Positions 45,561-57,816 are shown, counted from the first letter of the stretch. The stretch: 64,000 nt of DNA from Cryphonectria parasitica EP155 (GCF_011745365.1 NW_024468910.1:896068-960067), one strand, 5' to 3'. Notes: generated by a model from the letters alone, not told the origin. Numbers and translations are program-made.

Positions 45561-48500
45561 AAATACTCCCTTGGAGCAAGTATTGAACTCTATTAATTAC
45601 GGAAATCTCAGCTGGACATTCTGCTATAATAACAACTGCTTAATATATTTCTTGAATAAGAAAGGTTCAGGATGGTTTCCTCAAAAATCTAGGCGCTGCA
45701 GACAAATAGCAACAGCAGGACGGGAATGTATGCCCAGCATCCTTACAAGTAGCAACTCGGACTGCTCTGATATTGCGGAATAGAGTATCCAAGCGTTGGA
45801 AGAAGAGCTTAGCAGCAATACTCTTTAACATTTTTCATTGCTTATACTAAGCATTATGATTCGGAATATGGATAAGAAATGATATTTTCTTGGTTACTAG
45901 TACAAATATATGAATAATACTGAAAATGCTTCTCAGGCAACAGAAGAATCAAACTAGGATAGACAGCTCAACGATCTACTAGAATCTCCCGTGAATAATA
46001 AATCCAAGAAGCTTATGAGAAGATTTCTCTTCGGTATTGAATGGAATAAGGAAATAATATGGATTGAATATCTTGTTTATGGAATAGGATTAGAGGAGCT
46101 CTTTATCTGTATTCTCTTGCAGAATATCGAAGCATAAGAAAATAAGAATTCTCGGATCAGCTCACTTTACAATCTACACTATAAATTAGCATAAATCTTC
46201 TGTATCTATTATAGCTGCAGAATGCATTTCCCGAATAAGATGCAATACGAATAGTTCCCTATCAGAGAACTAGAACAAATCCTTCAGGCTGTTAAAGAAA
46301 AGAAACTCCGCTTCAGAGAAGTTCTTAACAGGCAATACTACAATGCGTATATCGAGCTATTGGATGATTGCTCTATGCAATGCATGAATAAGAAAATAGA
46401 GTGGTAGCAATGCAAAACAATGCTCTGTACAATTCACATTAACAACAAAGTTTGCGACTGGCATTAACAGAAGGAAGATTAGAAATAATAACAATACAGG
46501 CAGAAGCAAGCTAAGAGGCTTGCTCAAGAAGCAGCAAAGCAGGCTCAGAAGGACAAACAGTTCTCAACGAATTCAAAAGAACAGGATTGCTTGTAAAGGG
46601 ATTGCAGATGATCAGACTGAAACAATTTCTATATAAAGCTTCTAGGATAGATTATGCTTATATTAAGTTCGATATATACATTCAAGAATATAAATATAGC
46701 GTATTATTGAATAGTGGCGCTTAGGGAAACTTTATATCTCTATATATCATTAATCAGATATAACTACAATAGAGAAGGAAGAGATATTCATATACTTTCA
46801 GTACTGTGGAAGAATAATCTGTTGCATATAACCAAGGAATAATCAATAAGGAAACTGATTATCTATCTATCTTAATCCAAGAATATATAATCAGAGCTTC
46901 CTTTGATATTACAGATACAGTACAGCATGAGCTGATTATGGAGCTTTCATAGCTTAAGAAATATAATTCTCGAATCGATTGAACTACTAGCTAGATCTTA
47001 TGGGAACAAGCCATACCCAGAGAAATAGTTACAATCAACGATGCAGAACTGAAGCTAATAGTTGAAGAACACTCAGGAAAAGAAGCTTCATACAGCTTCA
47101 TACATATTTCCAAGTCAGCAGGGCTAGCAGTTCAAGGAGAAGAACCTAGTAATAAGCGAACCCAAACAGTGTTAGGGCGCTAACAGGTTAGCAAAATAAC
47201 GGAAGCGAGATCCTTAGCAAGTTGGTTCGCTCCGGAGCGATAAGGAAAAGCTTCAGAATGTGGAATGTAGATCTATACGGGAAAAACCTCGAAACCAGGC
47301 TTTCGAGCGCTCGGTCCGGCCTGGAGCGAACGCTTAAGGCTTTCAAAAACGTTATCAAAAACAACGAACGAAAAGAAGTACACTCAACAGTATTTACTAT
47401 TCCTCCAGGTAGCAGAAATAGCACAGAGATCAGAACCAATACTCGCGAATATATTATGAGAATATTACAAGTTTAAGAAACTGTTCCAGAAAGAATTGGA
47501 TATGAAATTATTAGAATATAGCTCATATAATCACGAGATCTCATTACAAGAAGGAAAATAGCTCAAATTCTTCTCTATTTACGAGCTAGATGCAGTATGA
47601 TTAGAAGCACTTAGGGAGTATCTTGATGAGAATCTTAAGAAAGAATATATATAATCATTGCAATTATCAGCAGGATATCCTATTCTGTTTGTATCTAAGA
47701 AAAATAGCAAGCTTAGGCTATATATTGATTATAGGCAATTCAACAATATTACAATCAAAAACTAATATCCATTGCTATTTATTAAGGAACTACGAGATAG
47801 GTTATAAGAAGTACAGTGGTTTATAATTCTGAATCTGAAAGAAGCTTATAATCTAATTAGAGTAAAGAAAGGAGAAGAATGGAAAACTGCTTTTAGGATA
47901 TGCTATGAATACTACGAATATTTGGTTATGCTCTTTGATCTAACAAATGCCTCAGCTTCGTTCCAGGAAATGATCAATCACGTTCTATGCAAGCATCTGA
48001 ATCAGTTCATTATTGCCTATCTTAATAATATTCTTATTTTCTCTCGAATACTGGAAGAATACAAAAAACACATGGAAACAGTGTTGCAAACGCTTCAAGA
48101 TGCAAAACTCCTTGTAAAATCTGCGAAAAGTTACTTTCATGTATAAAAAGTTAACTATCTCGGATTCACAATCGAGCTAGAATGCATTAAGCTACAGAAA
48201 GATAAGGTAGAAGCTGTTAGGAATTGGCTAGTTCCCAGGAATATTAAGAATGTTAGATCTTTTCTCGAATATATCAACTTCTATAAACAGTTTATCAAGA
48301 ACTATAGCTGAATTGTATACTCTTTTACAAATCTTACTAAGAAGAATCAACTCTTTGAATGAATCTTTAAAGCATAAGAAGCTTTCAACGAAATCATTAG
48401 GCATATTACCTTAGAACTGATTCTATATAAAGCAGATCCTTACAAATCCTTTGAAATTGAAACTGATGCATTGAGATATACACTCAGGAGATAGCTTGAT

Positions 48501-48631
48501 TAACGAGATAATCAAGAGCATTTAAGAATTATAAGCAATTTCTTGAAGAAGTTGAATAGCTTAGAAATCAATTACAGAATCCCTAATCAGAAACTCATAG
48601 CAATAGTGAAAGCTTTCAAGAAGTAGCAATA
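45561..48631 (+). pseudogene. pol: Gy1-C pol remnant, N-terminal part
   Basis: Covers the gag-protease linker, the protease motif NSGA (46710-46721, DSGA expected), the PR-RT linker, RT with YLNN at 48018-48029 (YLDD expected) inside an open stretch 47922-48143, and RNase H up to the D insertion. RT blocks include LFVSKKNSKLRLYIDYRQFN and EEWKTAFRICYEYYEYLVML. It is interrupted by copy D within RNase H after FKK*QY. Confidence 0.85.
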
Positions 48632-49086
48632 TGTAATGAGCACTGCAGCAATCCGAAGATTCCTAAGTACACGAAGGAGTTTATGCTAACAAGAGCGGTG
48701 TCAAAGTATCAAGTTCTTGAATACGGAACCATATAAGTCCTAATAAGCGATGCAAGTATTCACTGCCTTTGGAGCTACTCAGTGTATGAAGATTGAATAC
48801 TTAGATTTACAACTGAAGAGCTATGTACTGAATCCTTCTAATGGTAATGACCGTGTTCTTATATATCCAGCTCTTCAGTATGGATTACTGTCTGGCAGCG
48901 TCTCGCGGATCACTGCGGTAATCCGGGTGAGCTTAGTAAGCTGCGCTTCTGGTGCTTCTAGTAATCCATCCCTATCTCCTTCCTAGATTATGTAATCAAT
49001 GCTTTATCAGAACGTTGGATTCTTAATATCTGGTCCTTGTTGCTCATAACCTATTTTATAATCTGCATGTTGGATGGATCATAATA
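48632..49086 (-). repeat. Gy1-D 3' LTR (455 bp)
   Basis: TGTAATGAGCAC to GGATCATAATA. It shows more transitions than the 5' LTR, including loss of the terminal CA to TA. Confidence 0.9.
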
Positions 49087-49178
49087 TCATCTCCCTCCTA
49101 TCGATCATTATCCCTAACAATCTTCCGTAAGTATCCTAGCAAGTTTTCCATATATATAATCTTGCTTTTCTAATTAAG

Positions 49179-49915
49179 ATATCGAGCAGGATTGAGAAAT
49201 CTTTTTCCAAGAAAACTGAATAGCATAACTATCTTTTCCTAGCTGTTAATCAGTTTGGTTTTGAGATTATGCTTTGCACTGCTTGCGCTTCCTAGAGCCT
49301 GGTATGCAAGATGATGGATAATGCAAAGCGTTATTCTCAGTATATTCATTGTGCTCATTCTTGTGATGGCTGTGGGATTCCTGTTTCTGCTTGTAAATCC
49401 CCTTTTTCTCCTTTTCTAACCCTTTCGCTGATGCTCTTCTTCTTTCCTTAGTTTCGCGCATTATAGCAGAAGATAAGAGGCTGGAATCGAAGGAGTGGGA
49501 GGCGGAGGCAGAGTTGGAGGGGGCTTATTATCGAGCGTTGGAAGTTCTTGACGAGGCGCGCGCGAAGATCTCGGAGTCCGCTGCCCGTCTTGCTCGCCTG
49601 CGCACCCAGCGTAGATCTCTTGCCTCTCGGGGCGCTCAAATGGTAAATGCGGGCCTCGAGTTCCTTAATGAGCTGGATAAGCGGGAATGTTGTGAGGAGG
49701 AGGAATGCAATCTTGCTGCATCAGTTCGTGAAGCAGTATCGGCTGAGAGTATTTTGGCTGAGGATTCTGCTGTTGTGGCTGGGAATTCTTCTTTTGAGGG
49801 TTTTGACTGGAATTCTGTGGATCTGAGGAATTCTGTGGTTGACTGGTCGGGTTTCCTAGGGAATGAGACCTCTGAGGGCCCTGGATCTCGGTCCGGGGCG
49901 GAGCGATCGTCTTAG
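49179..49915 (+). pseudogene. Gy1-D antisense zinc-cluster gene with intron, mostly intact
   Basis: Antisense to pol. The start codon is ATA (ATG expected) at 49179. Exon 1 to 49392 encodes the cluster CTAC-x6-C-x8-[Y]-x2-[Y]-x6-CDG, i.e. CX2CX6CX8CX2CX6C with two Cys turned to Tyr, exactly the classical Zn(II)2Cys6 spacing. Two TAG stops lie in exon 1. The intron 49393-49451 is phase 1. Exon 2 (49452-49915) is entirely open and GC-rich. It has long Glu/Ala/Leu/Arg helices (DEARAKISESAARLARLRTQ), the conserved SLASRGAQMVNAGLEFLNEL, and the acidic/aromatic tail SSFEGFDWNSVDLRNSVVDW. Total 225 codons plus stop. It is more diverged from the other copies than the rest of the element. Function is inferred as a DNA-binding or dimerising regulator. 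Confidence 0.75.
49393..49451 (+). other. Intron in the antisense gene of Gy1-D
   Basis: 59 nt with GTAAAT donor, a CTAAC branch-type motif about 25 nt before the acceptor, and CCTTAG acceptor. Splicing joins phase 1 to phase 1 and brings the cysteine cluster into frame with the long open exon. The unspliced frames are closed by TAA or TAG. Confidence 0.7.
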
Positions 49916-52900
49916 GTGCTGGCTTTCCTTTTCCAATATTCAGCTACCTTTTCCTGAGCGTTTTCGACATTCTTCCGTAGTTCCCATGAGTTTTCACTTG
50001 CTGGGTAACCTTTCCACTTGATGAGGTATTTCCTTGTGTTATCTGTGCCTCTGTGCTTGAGGATCTTTTCTACCTCATATTCTGATTCATTGTTTTCCAC
50101 TTCTGCTGTATTATCTGTTAGTATTTTCTGTGCTGCTGATTCCAGCAGTGAGATGTGGAAAACCGGGTATATTCTCATTCTATAAGGTAATGCTAATTCG
50201 TAGTTAACCGGAGAAATCTGTTGCAAGATTTTGAATAGTTCCAACTTTTTGTAGTTGAATTTATCGCTGAGTCTGATTGTTTTGATATTTTTTTGAAGTA
50301 GGTAGGCTTTATCTCCCTTCTGTAGGATTAGTTTCTCAATCCTTTTGGAGTTTGCATATTGCATTATTCGTTCTTGAACAAATTATAATTCTGATTAGAG
50401 TTTCTCTTGAACTTTCTTGATCTTCTTAACCCTTTTATCCGCAGCTTCTGCATCTGCTCCTAGCAGTGCTTTGTAATAAGCTGTTGAGTTGTATCTATAG
50501 AGTATGAAGAATGATAACTTCTTCGTTATGCTTGTATCTGCGCTATTATAAGCGAACTGTGCGAGAAGCAACAGATTAATCCAGTTATTCTGTTCCTGAT
50601 TAATATAGTATTGAAGATACTATTTGATAATCTAATTCATTCTTTCTATCTGTTTATCTGTTTGCAGATGGAATGCTATAAACATTCTGTAATATATTCC
50701 AAGCTATTTCATGAGTAAAGTTCAAAATTTCGAGTTGAACTTTCTATCTCTATTGGAGATTACTTCTTCTAGCATACTATAGTTAGCAATAATCGTTCTG
50801 AGGAACGCATATGCGAGTTCTTCTGCTATACTGCTTTTCTTATAGAGAAGAAAGTAAGTATACTTGCTCAATCTGCAAACCACTACTAAAATGCTATTGT
50901 ATTGCATCTTAATTAAGGGTTCTTATAAGAAAGATAGCTTGATAATGAAGTCTAAACTGATGAATTGCTAAATAGTTATAAGTATTAGTAAGGAATGCAG
51001 TAGTCCGTAAAGCTTGTATCTTTCTGCCTTATTCTTCTTATAGCTGTTGTATTATTGTAGAATGTTCTCAATTCTTTTCCTAAGATCTGGTAGATTCTAG
51101 TGTTTTTTGATGCATTCATAAATTGCTCTAACTCCCTGATGCCCATATGCTAGTATACTGTGTATATTCTTGATATAGTTATCTTATTCGTTCGGAGTTA
51201 TTAATTCTAGATTCCTTTCTGAGAATCCGATTCTAAGAGCAGCATTCAGTTCTCTATGTATGTTGATGAGATTCTCTGACTCGTTTTGAGCAAAGATGTT
51301 CTATATATCCGAAGAATCTGCATCTCGATAGTCTGATCTTCTGCTGAAAGCATCTGCTCGTTCGTTTTCTGAGCTTTTGCAGTGCACAATCTTGAAATCG
51401 AACTGTAAGAAGAATTCTGCCCATCTGACTTGTTGCTTATTCAAAACCTTAATTATTATAAATATAGTTAGATTCTTGTAATCCGAGTGAATTATAATTG
51501 AGTATTGTGCGCTGATGAGATAGTATTGCTATTCCTTGAAGGCTTTTACTATTGCTATGAGTTTCTAATCAGGGATTCCGTAGTTGATTTCCGAGCTATT
51601 CAACTTCTTTGAGAAATTGCTTACAATTCTTAGATATCCTTGATTATCTCGCTAGCTAAGTTGTTCTCCAAGTGCATATCCTGATGCATCAGTCTCAACT
51701 TCAAAGGGTTTGTAGGGGTCTGCTTCACACAGAATTGGCTCTGAGGTAACATGCCTAATGATCTTGTCGAAAGCTTCTTGCGCCTTGGGATTCCACTCGA
51801 AGAGCTGCTTCTTTTTGGTAAGATTTGTAAGAGAATGTACAATCCAGCTGTAGTTCTTAATGAACTGTTTGTAGAAGTTGATATATCTAAGGAAAAATCT
51901 AACATCCCTGATATTCCTGGGAACTGGCCAATTCCTAACAGCTTCTATCTTGTTTTTCTGTAGCTTAATGCATCCTAGCTCGATTGTGAATCCGAGATAG
52001 TTAATCTTTTGTTTATGAAAGTAACTCTTTGCGGGTTCTATAAGGAGTTTTGCATCTTAGAGCGTCTGCAGCACTGTTTCCACATATTCCTTATATTCTT
52101 CAAGTATTTGAGAGTAAATAAGGATGTTGTTAAGGTATGCAATAATGAACTGATTCAAATGCTCGTATAGAATGTAATTGATCATCTCCTGGAATGAAGC
52201 TGGGGTGTTCGTTAAGCTGAAGAGCATAACCAAATATTTGTAGTATTCATAGCGCATTCTGAAGGCAGTTTTCCATTCTTCTCCTTTCTTTACTCTGATC
52301 AGATTGTAGGCTTCTTTTAGGTTTAGAACTGTAAACTATTATGCTTCTTGCAATCTGTTTTGTAGTTTCTTGATGAGTAGCAACGGGTATCGGTTCTTGA
52401 TCGTGATATCATTGAGTTGCCTGTAGTTAATACATAGCCTAAGCTTGCTGTTTTTCTTGGGTACAAACAGAATGGGATATTCTGCTGATGATTGCAATGA
52501 TCATATGTATCCTTTCTTAAGATTCTCATCGAGGTACTCCCGAAGTGCTTCTAGCTATGCCTTGTCTAGTCTGTAGATAGGAAAGAATTTGGGCTGTTTC
52601 CCTTCTTGTAGCGGGATCTCGTGATTGTATAGACTGTATTCTGGCAATCCTGTATCCAATTCTTTCTGGAACAGTTTCTTAAACTTGTAATATTCTCGTA
52701 GTATATTTGCAAGTGTTGGTTCTGGTTCTTGTGCTGTTTCTGCTACCTGGAGGAATAATAGGTACTGTTGAGCGTGCTTCTTTTCGTTCGTTGTTTTTGG
52801 TAACGTTTTTGAGAGCCTTGAGCATTCGCTCCGGGCCGGACCAAGCGCTCGAGGGCCTGGTTTCGAGGTTTTTCCTGTGTGGATTCACAATCCACTTTCT

Positions 52901-54656
52901 GAAGCCTTTCCTTATTGCTCCGGGGCGAACCAACTTACTGAGGATCTCGCTTCCGTTATTTTGCTAACCTGTTAGCGCCCTGGCACTATTTGGGTTCGCC
53001 TGTCACTAGGTCCTTCTCCTTGAACTGCCAGCCCTGCTAACTTGGAGATATGTGTGAAGTCGTGTGAAGCCTCTTTTCCTGAGTGTTCTTCAATCACTAG
53101 CTTCGATCCTGCGCTGTTGATTATAACTATCTCTCTGGATATAGCTTGTTCTCATGAGATCTAGCTAGTAGCTCAATTGATTCGAGGATTGTGTTCTTTA
53201 AGCTATGGAAGCTCTATAATCAGCTCATGTTATGCTGTATCCGTAATATCAAAAGAAGCTCTGGTTGTGCATCCTTGGATTAAGATAGGTAGATAATCAG
53301 TCTTCTTATCGATTACTCCTTAGTTGTATGCAATAGGTTGTTCTTCCATAGTGCTGAGGGTATATGGGCATCTCTTTTATCTCTATTGTAGTTGTGCCTG
53401 ATTAATGATGTATGGGAATATGAAGTTTCTCTAAGCATTACTATTCAATAGTACGCTGTACTTGTATCCTTGAATGTATATATCGAACTTAATATAAGCA
53501 TAATCTGTCTTAAAAGCTCTACATAGGAACTGTTCCGGTTCAATCATCTGTAGTCTCTTTACAAGCAATCCTATCCTTTTGGGTTTATTGAGAACTGCTT
53601 ATCCTTCTGAGCCTGCTTCGCTGCTTCTTGAGCAAGCTTCTTAGCTTGTTTTTGCCTGTATTATTATTATTCCTAGTCTTTCTTCTATTAATACTAGTTG
53701 CGAACTTTATTATTAATGTAAATCATGCAAAGTATCATTTTGTACTGCTATCATTTTATCTTCTTGTTTATACATTGCATAAGGCAATCATCCGATAGCC
53801 CGATATACGCATTATAATGTTGTCTATTAAGAACCTCCCTGAAGCGGAGTTCCTATTCTTTAACAGCCTAAAGGATTTGCTCTAATTCTCTAACAGAGAA
53901 CCATTCGTGCTATATCTTGTTCGAGAAATGCATTCTGCAGCTATGATAGATGCAGGAGATCCAAGCTAATTCGTAATGTAGGTTGTAAAATGAGCTGATC
54001 CGAGAGTTCTCATCTTCTTATATCTCGATATTCTGCAAGGGAATGCAGGTAAAGAGCTCCTCTAATTCCATCCCATAAACGAGATACTCAATCCATGTTG
54101 TTTCCTTGTTCCACTCAATGCTGAAGAGGAACTTTCCTTTAGGCTTGTTGGGTATATTATTCGCGGGAAGCTTCTGCAAGCTGCTAGGTTATTTGCTCTA
54201 GCTTAATCTTTCTGTTGCTTAAGAAGCGTTCTCTATATCGCTTAGATATTTATACCAGTAGCCAAGAGGATACCATTCCTTATTCATATCTCTAGTCATA
54301 GTGCTTAGCGTAAGCAATGAAGAACGTTAAAGGGTATTGTTGCTAAGCTTTTCTTCCAACGCCTGAATGCTCTATTTCACGATATCAGAGCAGTCCGAGT
54401 TGCTACTCGTGAGGGTGCTGGGCGTGCACCCTCGTTCTGCTGTTGCTATTTATCTGCAGCGCCTAGGTTTCTGAGGGAACTATTCTGAACCTTTCTTACT
54501 TGAGAGGTGTATTAAGCAGTTATCATTATAGCAGAATGTTCAGCTGAGACTTTCATGATTAACAGAGTTCGATACTTGCTCCGAGAGAGTATTTTTGCTC
54601 AGTTGATTGAGTTCCTATCATCAAGCAATATTCATCTAGCATTCTTCCTGGACTAA
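49912..54656 (-). pseudogene. pol: Gy1-D pol remnant, with intact integrase C-terminus and chromodomain
   Basis: The best copy of the pol C-terminus: 49912-50364 is open and contains the integrase tail (YRMRIYPVFHISLLES) and a chromodomain (EYEVEKILKHRGTDNTRKYL, then IKWKGYPASENSWE) with aromatic-cage residues Tyr, Trp and Tyr in place. Chromodomains of this kind steer gypsy integrases to H3K9-methylated chromatin. Upstream are integrase (50700-51330), RNase H (about 51340-51900), RT with YLNN at 52126-52137, the linker (52680-53040) and a protease whose DSGA is NSNA (about 53430). RIP stops occur outside the open stretches. Confidence 0.88.
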
Positions 54657-55733
54657 TTGCTACTTATTCTTCCAAGGTTAATAGTAGTTGCATGCGATAT
54701 ATTCTTGTTTATTGCAGTTGTAGCAAATAATACTATTCTTCTTGCTATACTGCCTATTAGCTGCATTGAGTTCCATGAAATCAGCATGCATAGTGCTGCT
54801 CTGAGCTATACTGCTATATTGACCGCTATTCTTGTTTTGAAGTTTCTTGCCCGTATTAGCTGGAAACCTCCAAATCTGGCTTCCTTTCTTCTTAGACTTC
54901 TTCACCCGTCGTTTGTACAGACAGTTATTGATACGGATAGCTTGATTGGAGAACATTGCAAAGTTCTCCAGCCAATTCTGCTTGGAGATTTCATCTTTAA
55001 TATCATCCTTGAGTTCCTTATAATAATATTCTATAAGATTCTTATTTTCCTACAGAAGTTGCGCTGAGAATTGCTTGAATCTAACTGTATAAGCAGAAGC
55101 TGACTTGGTCTGTCTGAGATTCATAAGCTGCTGAGCTGTAGTGCATTCTTCGTTAGGGTTACCAAAGATCTCTTTGAGAGCTTTCTTGAAGCCTTCAAAA
55201 GAATCGAATATATTCTTGGTATCCTGAGTATGCACGCTAGAATCGTTCTGATGCTCCAAGTGGTTGCACAGAGAAGATTCGTACTAGATGAGAGCATTCT
55301 TTTCGAGACGAATTCCTGCTAGAATAACTTTCTCAGATTCCATAGTAAACTGGATTGCATGATGCAAAAAGTATGCTCTGCAGTAGATAAGGAACTCATA
55401 TAGCATCTTCTGATTGCTATTGTATATAGCGGGCTTGTTTATCTTGTATGCCTTTCCAGCACCACTGGTAACTGCAGAGGTGGACTGCGTCTGCTGAGCC
55501 TGTTGGGCTAGCTGGGCCTGCTGAGCCTGTTAAGCTAGCTGAGCCTGCTGGTTAGCGATAGTAGCGCTTTAGGCCTGCTGTTGTTCGCGCAGATCCTGGA
55601 TACACTAAGTAAGCTGGTACACCTGGTTAACCAGTTCTTCCTGAGTAGGAGCGTGCGAGAACGAAGGAGTTCCTGGAGGAGCTATCGTATTCCGTATTGC
55701 TCAAGGGATAATACTGAACCGTTCTTGAACAAG
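54657..55733 (-). pseudogene. gag: Gy1-D gag remnant
   Basis: The minus strand encodes PTQEELVNQVYQLT and a Gln/Ala repeat (AQQAQQ) at about 55500-55640. Next come a capsid-like core (MNLRQTKSASAYTVRFKQFS at about 55063-55140) and a zinc knuckle at about 54690-54730 reading CYNCNKQEYIACNYY. In the knuckle the His and last Cys of the CCHC box are Tyr, the expected RIP products. The long open stretches (54678-54956 and 55050-55259) suggest recent decay. Confidence 0.85.
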
Positions 55734-55742
55734 AGTTGTGAA
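55734..55742 (-). promoter_or_regulatory. Gy1-D primer-binding site, compensating variant
   Basis: The coding strand reads TTCACAACT, 2 nt inside the 5' LTR end. It is a perfect 9-nt complement of AGTTGTGAA in the same LTR (coding strand of 55919-55927). Other Gy1 copies have TTGAYAACT paired with AGTTGTCAA. Confidence 0.7.
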
Positions 55743-55744
55743 AA

Positions 55745-56199
55745 TGTAATGAGCACTGCAGCAATCCGAAGATTCCTAAGTACACGAAGGGGTTTATGCT
55801 AACAAGAGCGGTATCAAAGTATCAAGTTCTTGAATACGGAACCGTACAAGTCCTAATAAGCAATGCAAGTATTCACTGCTTTTGGGGCTACTCAGTATAT
55901 GAAGACTGAATACTTAGATTCACAACTAAAGAGCTATGTACTGAATCCTTCTAATAGTAATGACCGTGTTCTTATATATCCAGCTCTTCAGTATGGATCA
56001 CTATCTAGCAGCGTCTCGCGGATCACCGCGGTGATCCGGGTGAGCCTAGTGAGCCGCGCTCCTGGTGCTCCTAGTGATCCATCCCTGTCTCCTTCCTAGG
56101 TTATGTAATCAATGCTTTGTCAGAACGTTGGGTTCTTGATACCTGGTCCTTGTTGCTCGTGACCTGTTTCGTGACCTGCATGTTGGATGGGTCATAACA
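55745..56199 (-). repeat. Gy1-D 5' LTR (455 bp)
   Basis: TGTAATGAGCAC to GGGTCATAACA. Inverted arms are at 55925-55935 (one G-to-A change) and 55982-55992 around the antisense TATA (CTTATATA). Confidence 0.95.
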
Positions 56200-56204
56200 C
56201 AATA

Positions 56205-57816
56205 CTATTTTATTAGCATACAATACTTGATTATAGTTTACTCAGATTACAAGAATCTGACTATATTTATAATAATCAAAGTTTTGAATAAGTAATAAGT
56301 TAGATGAGCAGAATTTCTTTTACAATTCGACTTCAAAATTGTATATTACAAGAGCTTAGAGAACGGATGAGCAGATGCTCTTAGCAGACAATCGAACTAT
56401 CGAGATGCAGATTCCTCGGATATACAGAATATCTTTGCTTAAAATGAGTTGGGAAACCTTATCAATACATATAGAGAACTGAACGCTGCCTTCAGGATTG
56501 GATCTTCGGAAAAAGACTCAGAATCAATGATTCCAGATAAACAAGATAATTATATCAAGGATGTATACGGTGTACCAGCATACGGATATCAGAGAGTTAG
56601 AGCGATCTACGAATATATTAAAAGATACTGAAATCTACTAAGCTTTAGGAAAAGGATTGAGAATATTCTATAACAATGCAATAGCTATAAGAAAAACAAG
56701 GCAGAATGATACAAGCCTTACAGATTACTGCATCCCTTACTAGTATTTATAACTATTTAGCAATCTATCAGTTTAGACTTCATTATTAAGCTATCTTTCT
56801 TATGAGAACTCTTAACTAAGATGCAATATAATAGTATTCTAGTAATAGTTTGCAAACTAAGCAAGTATGCTTACTTTCTCTCTTATAAGAAAAGCAGTAT
56901 AGTAGAAGAACTTGCATATATATTTCTCAGAATAATCATTGCTAATTATAGCATACTAGAAGAAGTAATCTTCAATAGAAATAGAAAGTTTAATTCAAAG
57001 TTTTGAACTTTACTTATAAAACAATTCGAAATATATTACAAAATGTTTACAGCATTTCATTTGCAAATAGATAAATAGATAGAAAGAATAAATCAAATTA
57101 TTAAATAGTACTTTCAATATTATATCAATCAGAAATAGAATAACTAGATTGATCTATTATCTCTTGCATAGTTCGCTTATAATAGCGCAGATATAAGCAT
57201 AATAAAGAAGTCATTATTCTTCATACTCTACAGATATAATCTAACAACTTACTACAAAGCATTGCTTGGAGTAGATGTAGAAGCTGCGGATAAAAAGGTT
57301 AAAAAGATCAAGAAAGTTTAGAAGGAATTCTGATCAGAACTACAATTCGTTTAGGAACGAATAGTATGATATGCAAACTCCAAAAGGATTAAGGGATTAA
57401 TTCTACAGGAAAGAGATAAGGTTTATCTACTTCGAAAAAACATCAAAATAATCAGATCTAGCAATAAACTCGATTACAAAAAGTTGGGACTATTCAAAAT
57501 CTTACAATAAATCTTTCTGGTTAATTACGAGTTAGCATTACTTTATGGAATGAGAATATATCTGGTTTTCCATGTTTTACTGCTAGAACTAGCAGTATAG
57601 AAAATATTCATGGATAATATAGTAGAAGTAGAAAATAATGAATCAGAATATAAGGTAGAAAAAATTCTCAAGTACAGAGGTACAAATAGTACAAGGGAAT
57701 ATCTTATCAAATGAAAGAGTTACTCAGCGAGCGAAAATTCATGGGAATTGCAGAAAAACGTTAAAAATGCTCAGGAAAAGATAGCTGAATATTGGAAAAG
57801 GAAAACTAGCACTTAA
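56205..57816 (+). pseudogene. pol: Gy1-C pol remnant, C-terminal part
   Basis: Resumes exactly after the D target duplication in RNase H. It continues through integrase, with the zinc-binding region around VRAIYEYIKRYWN (56590-56630) and the open core 56821-57003. The integrase tail follows (YGMRIYLVFHVLLLE) and the chromodomain (about 57630-57770; EYKVEKILKYRGTNSTREYL, then IK*KSYSASENSWE). The Trp of the aromatic cage is a TGA stop. Ends with TAA 57814-57816 after WKRKTST, overlapping the antisense stop. Confidence 0.85.

Larger units (their letters stand above)
48632..56199 (-). mobile_element. Gy1 copy D, full length, nested in copy C
   Basis: 7568 bp with two 455-bp LTRs (48632-49086 and 55745-56199) and a perfect target duplication CAATA (48627-48631 and 56200-56204), inserted in the RNase H of copy C. 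All parts are on the minus strand except the antisense gene. The 5' LTR (55745-56199) is cleaner than the 3' LTR. Its LTR and primer site carry a compensating variant (see findings). Confidence 0.95.
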
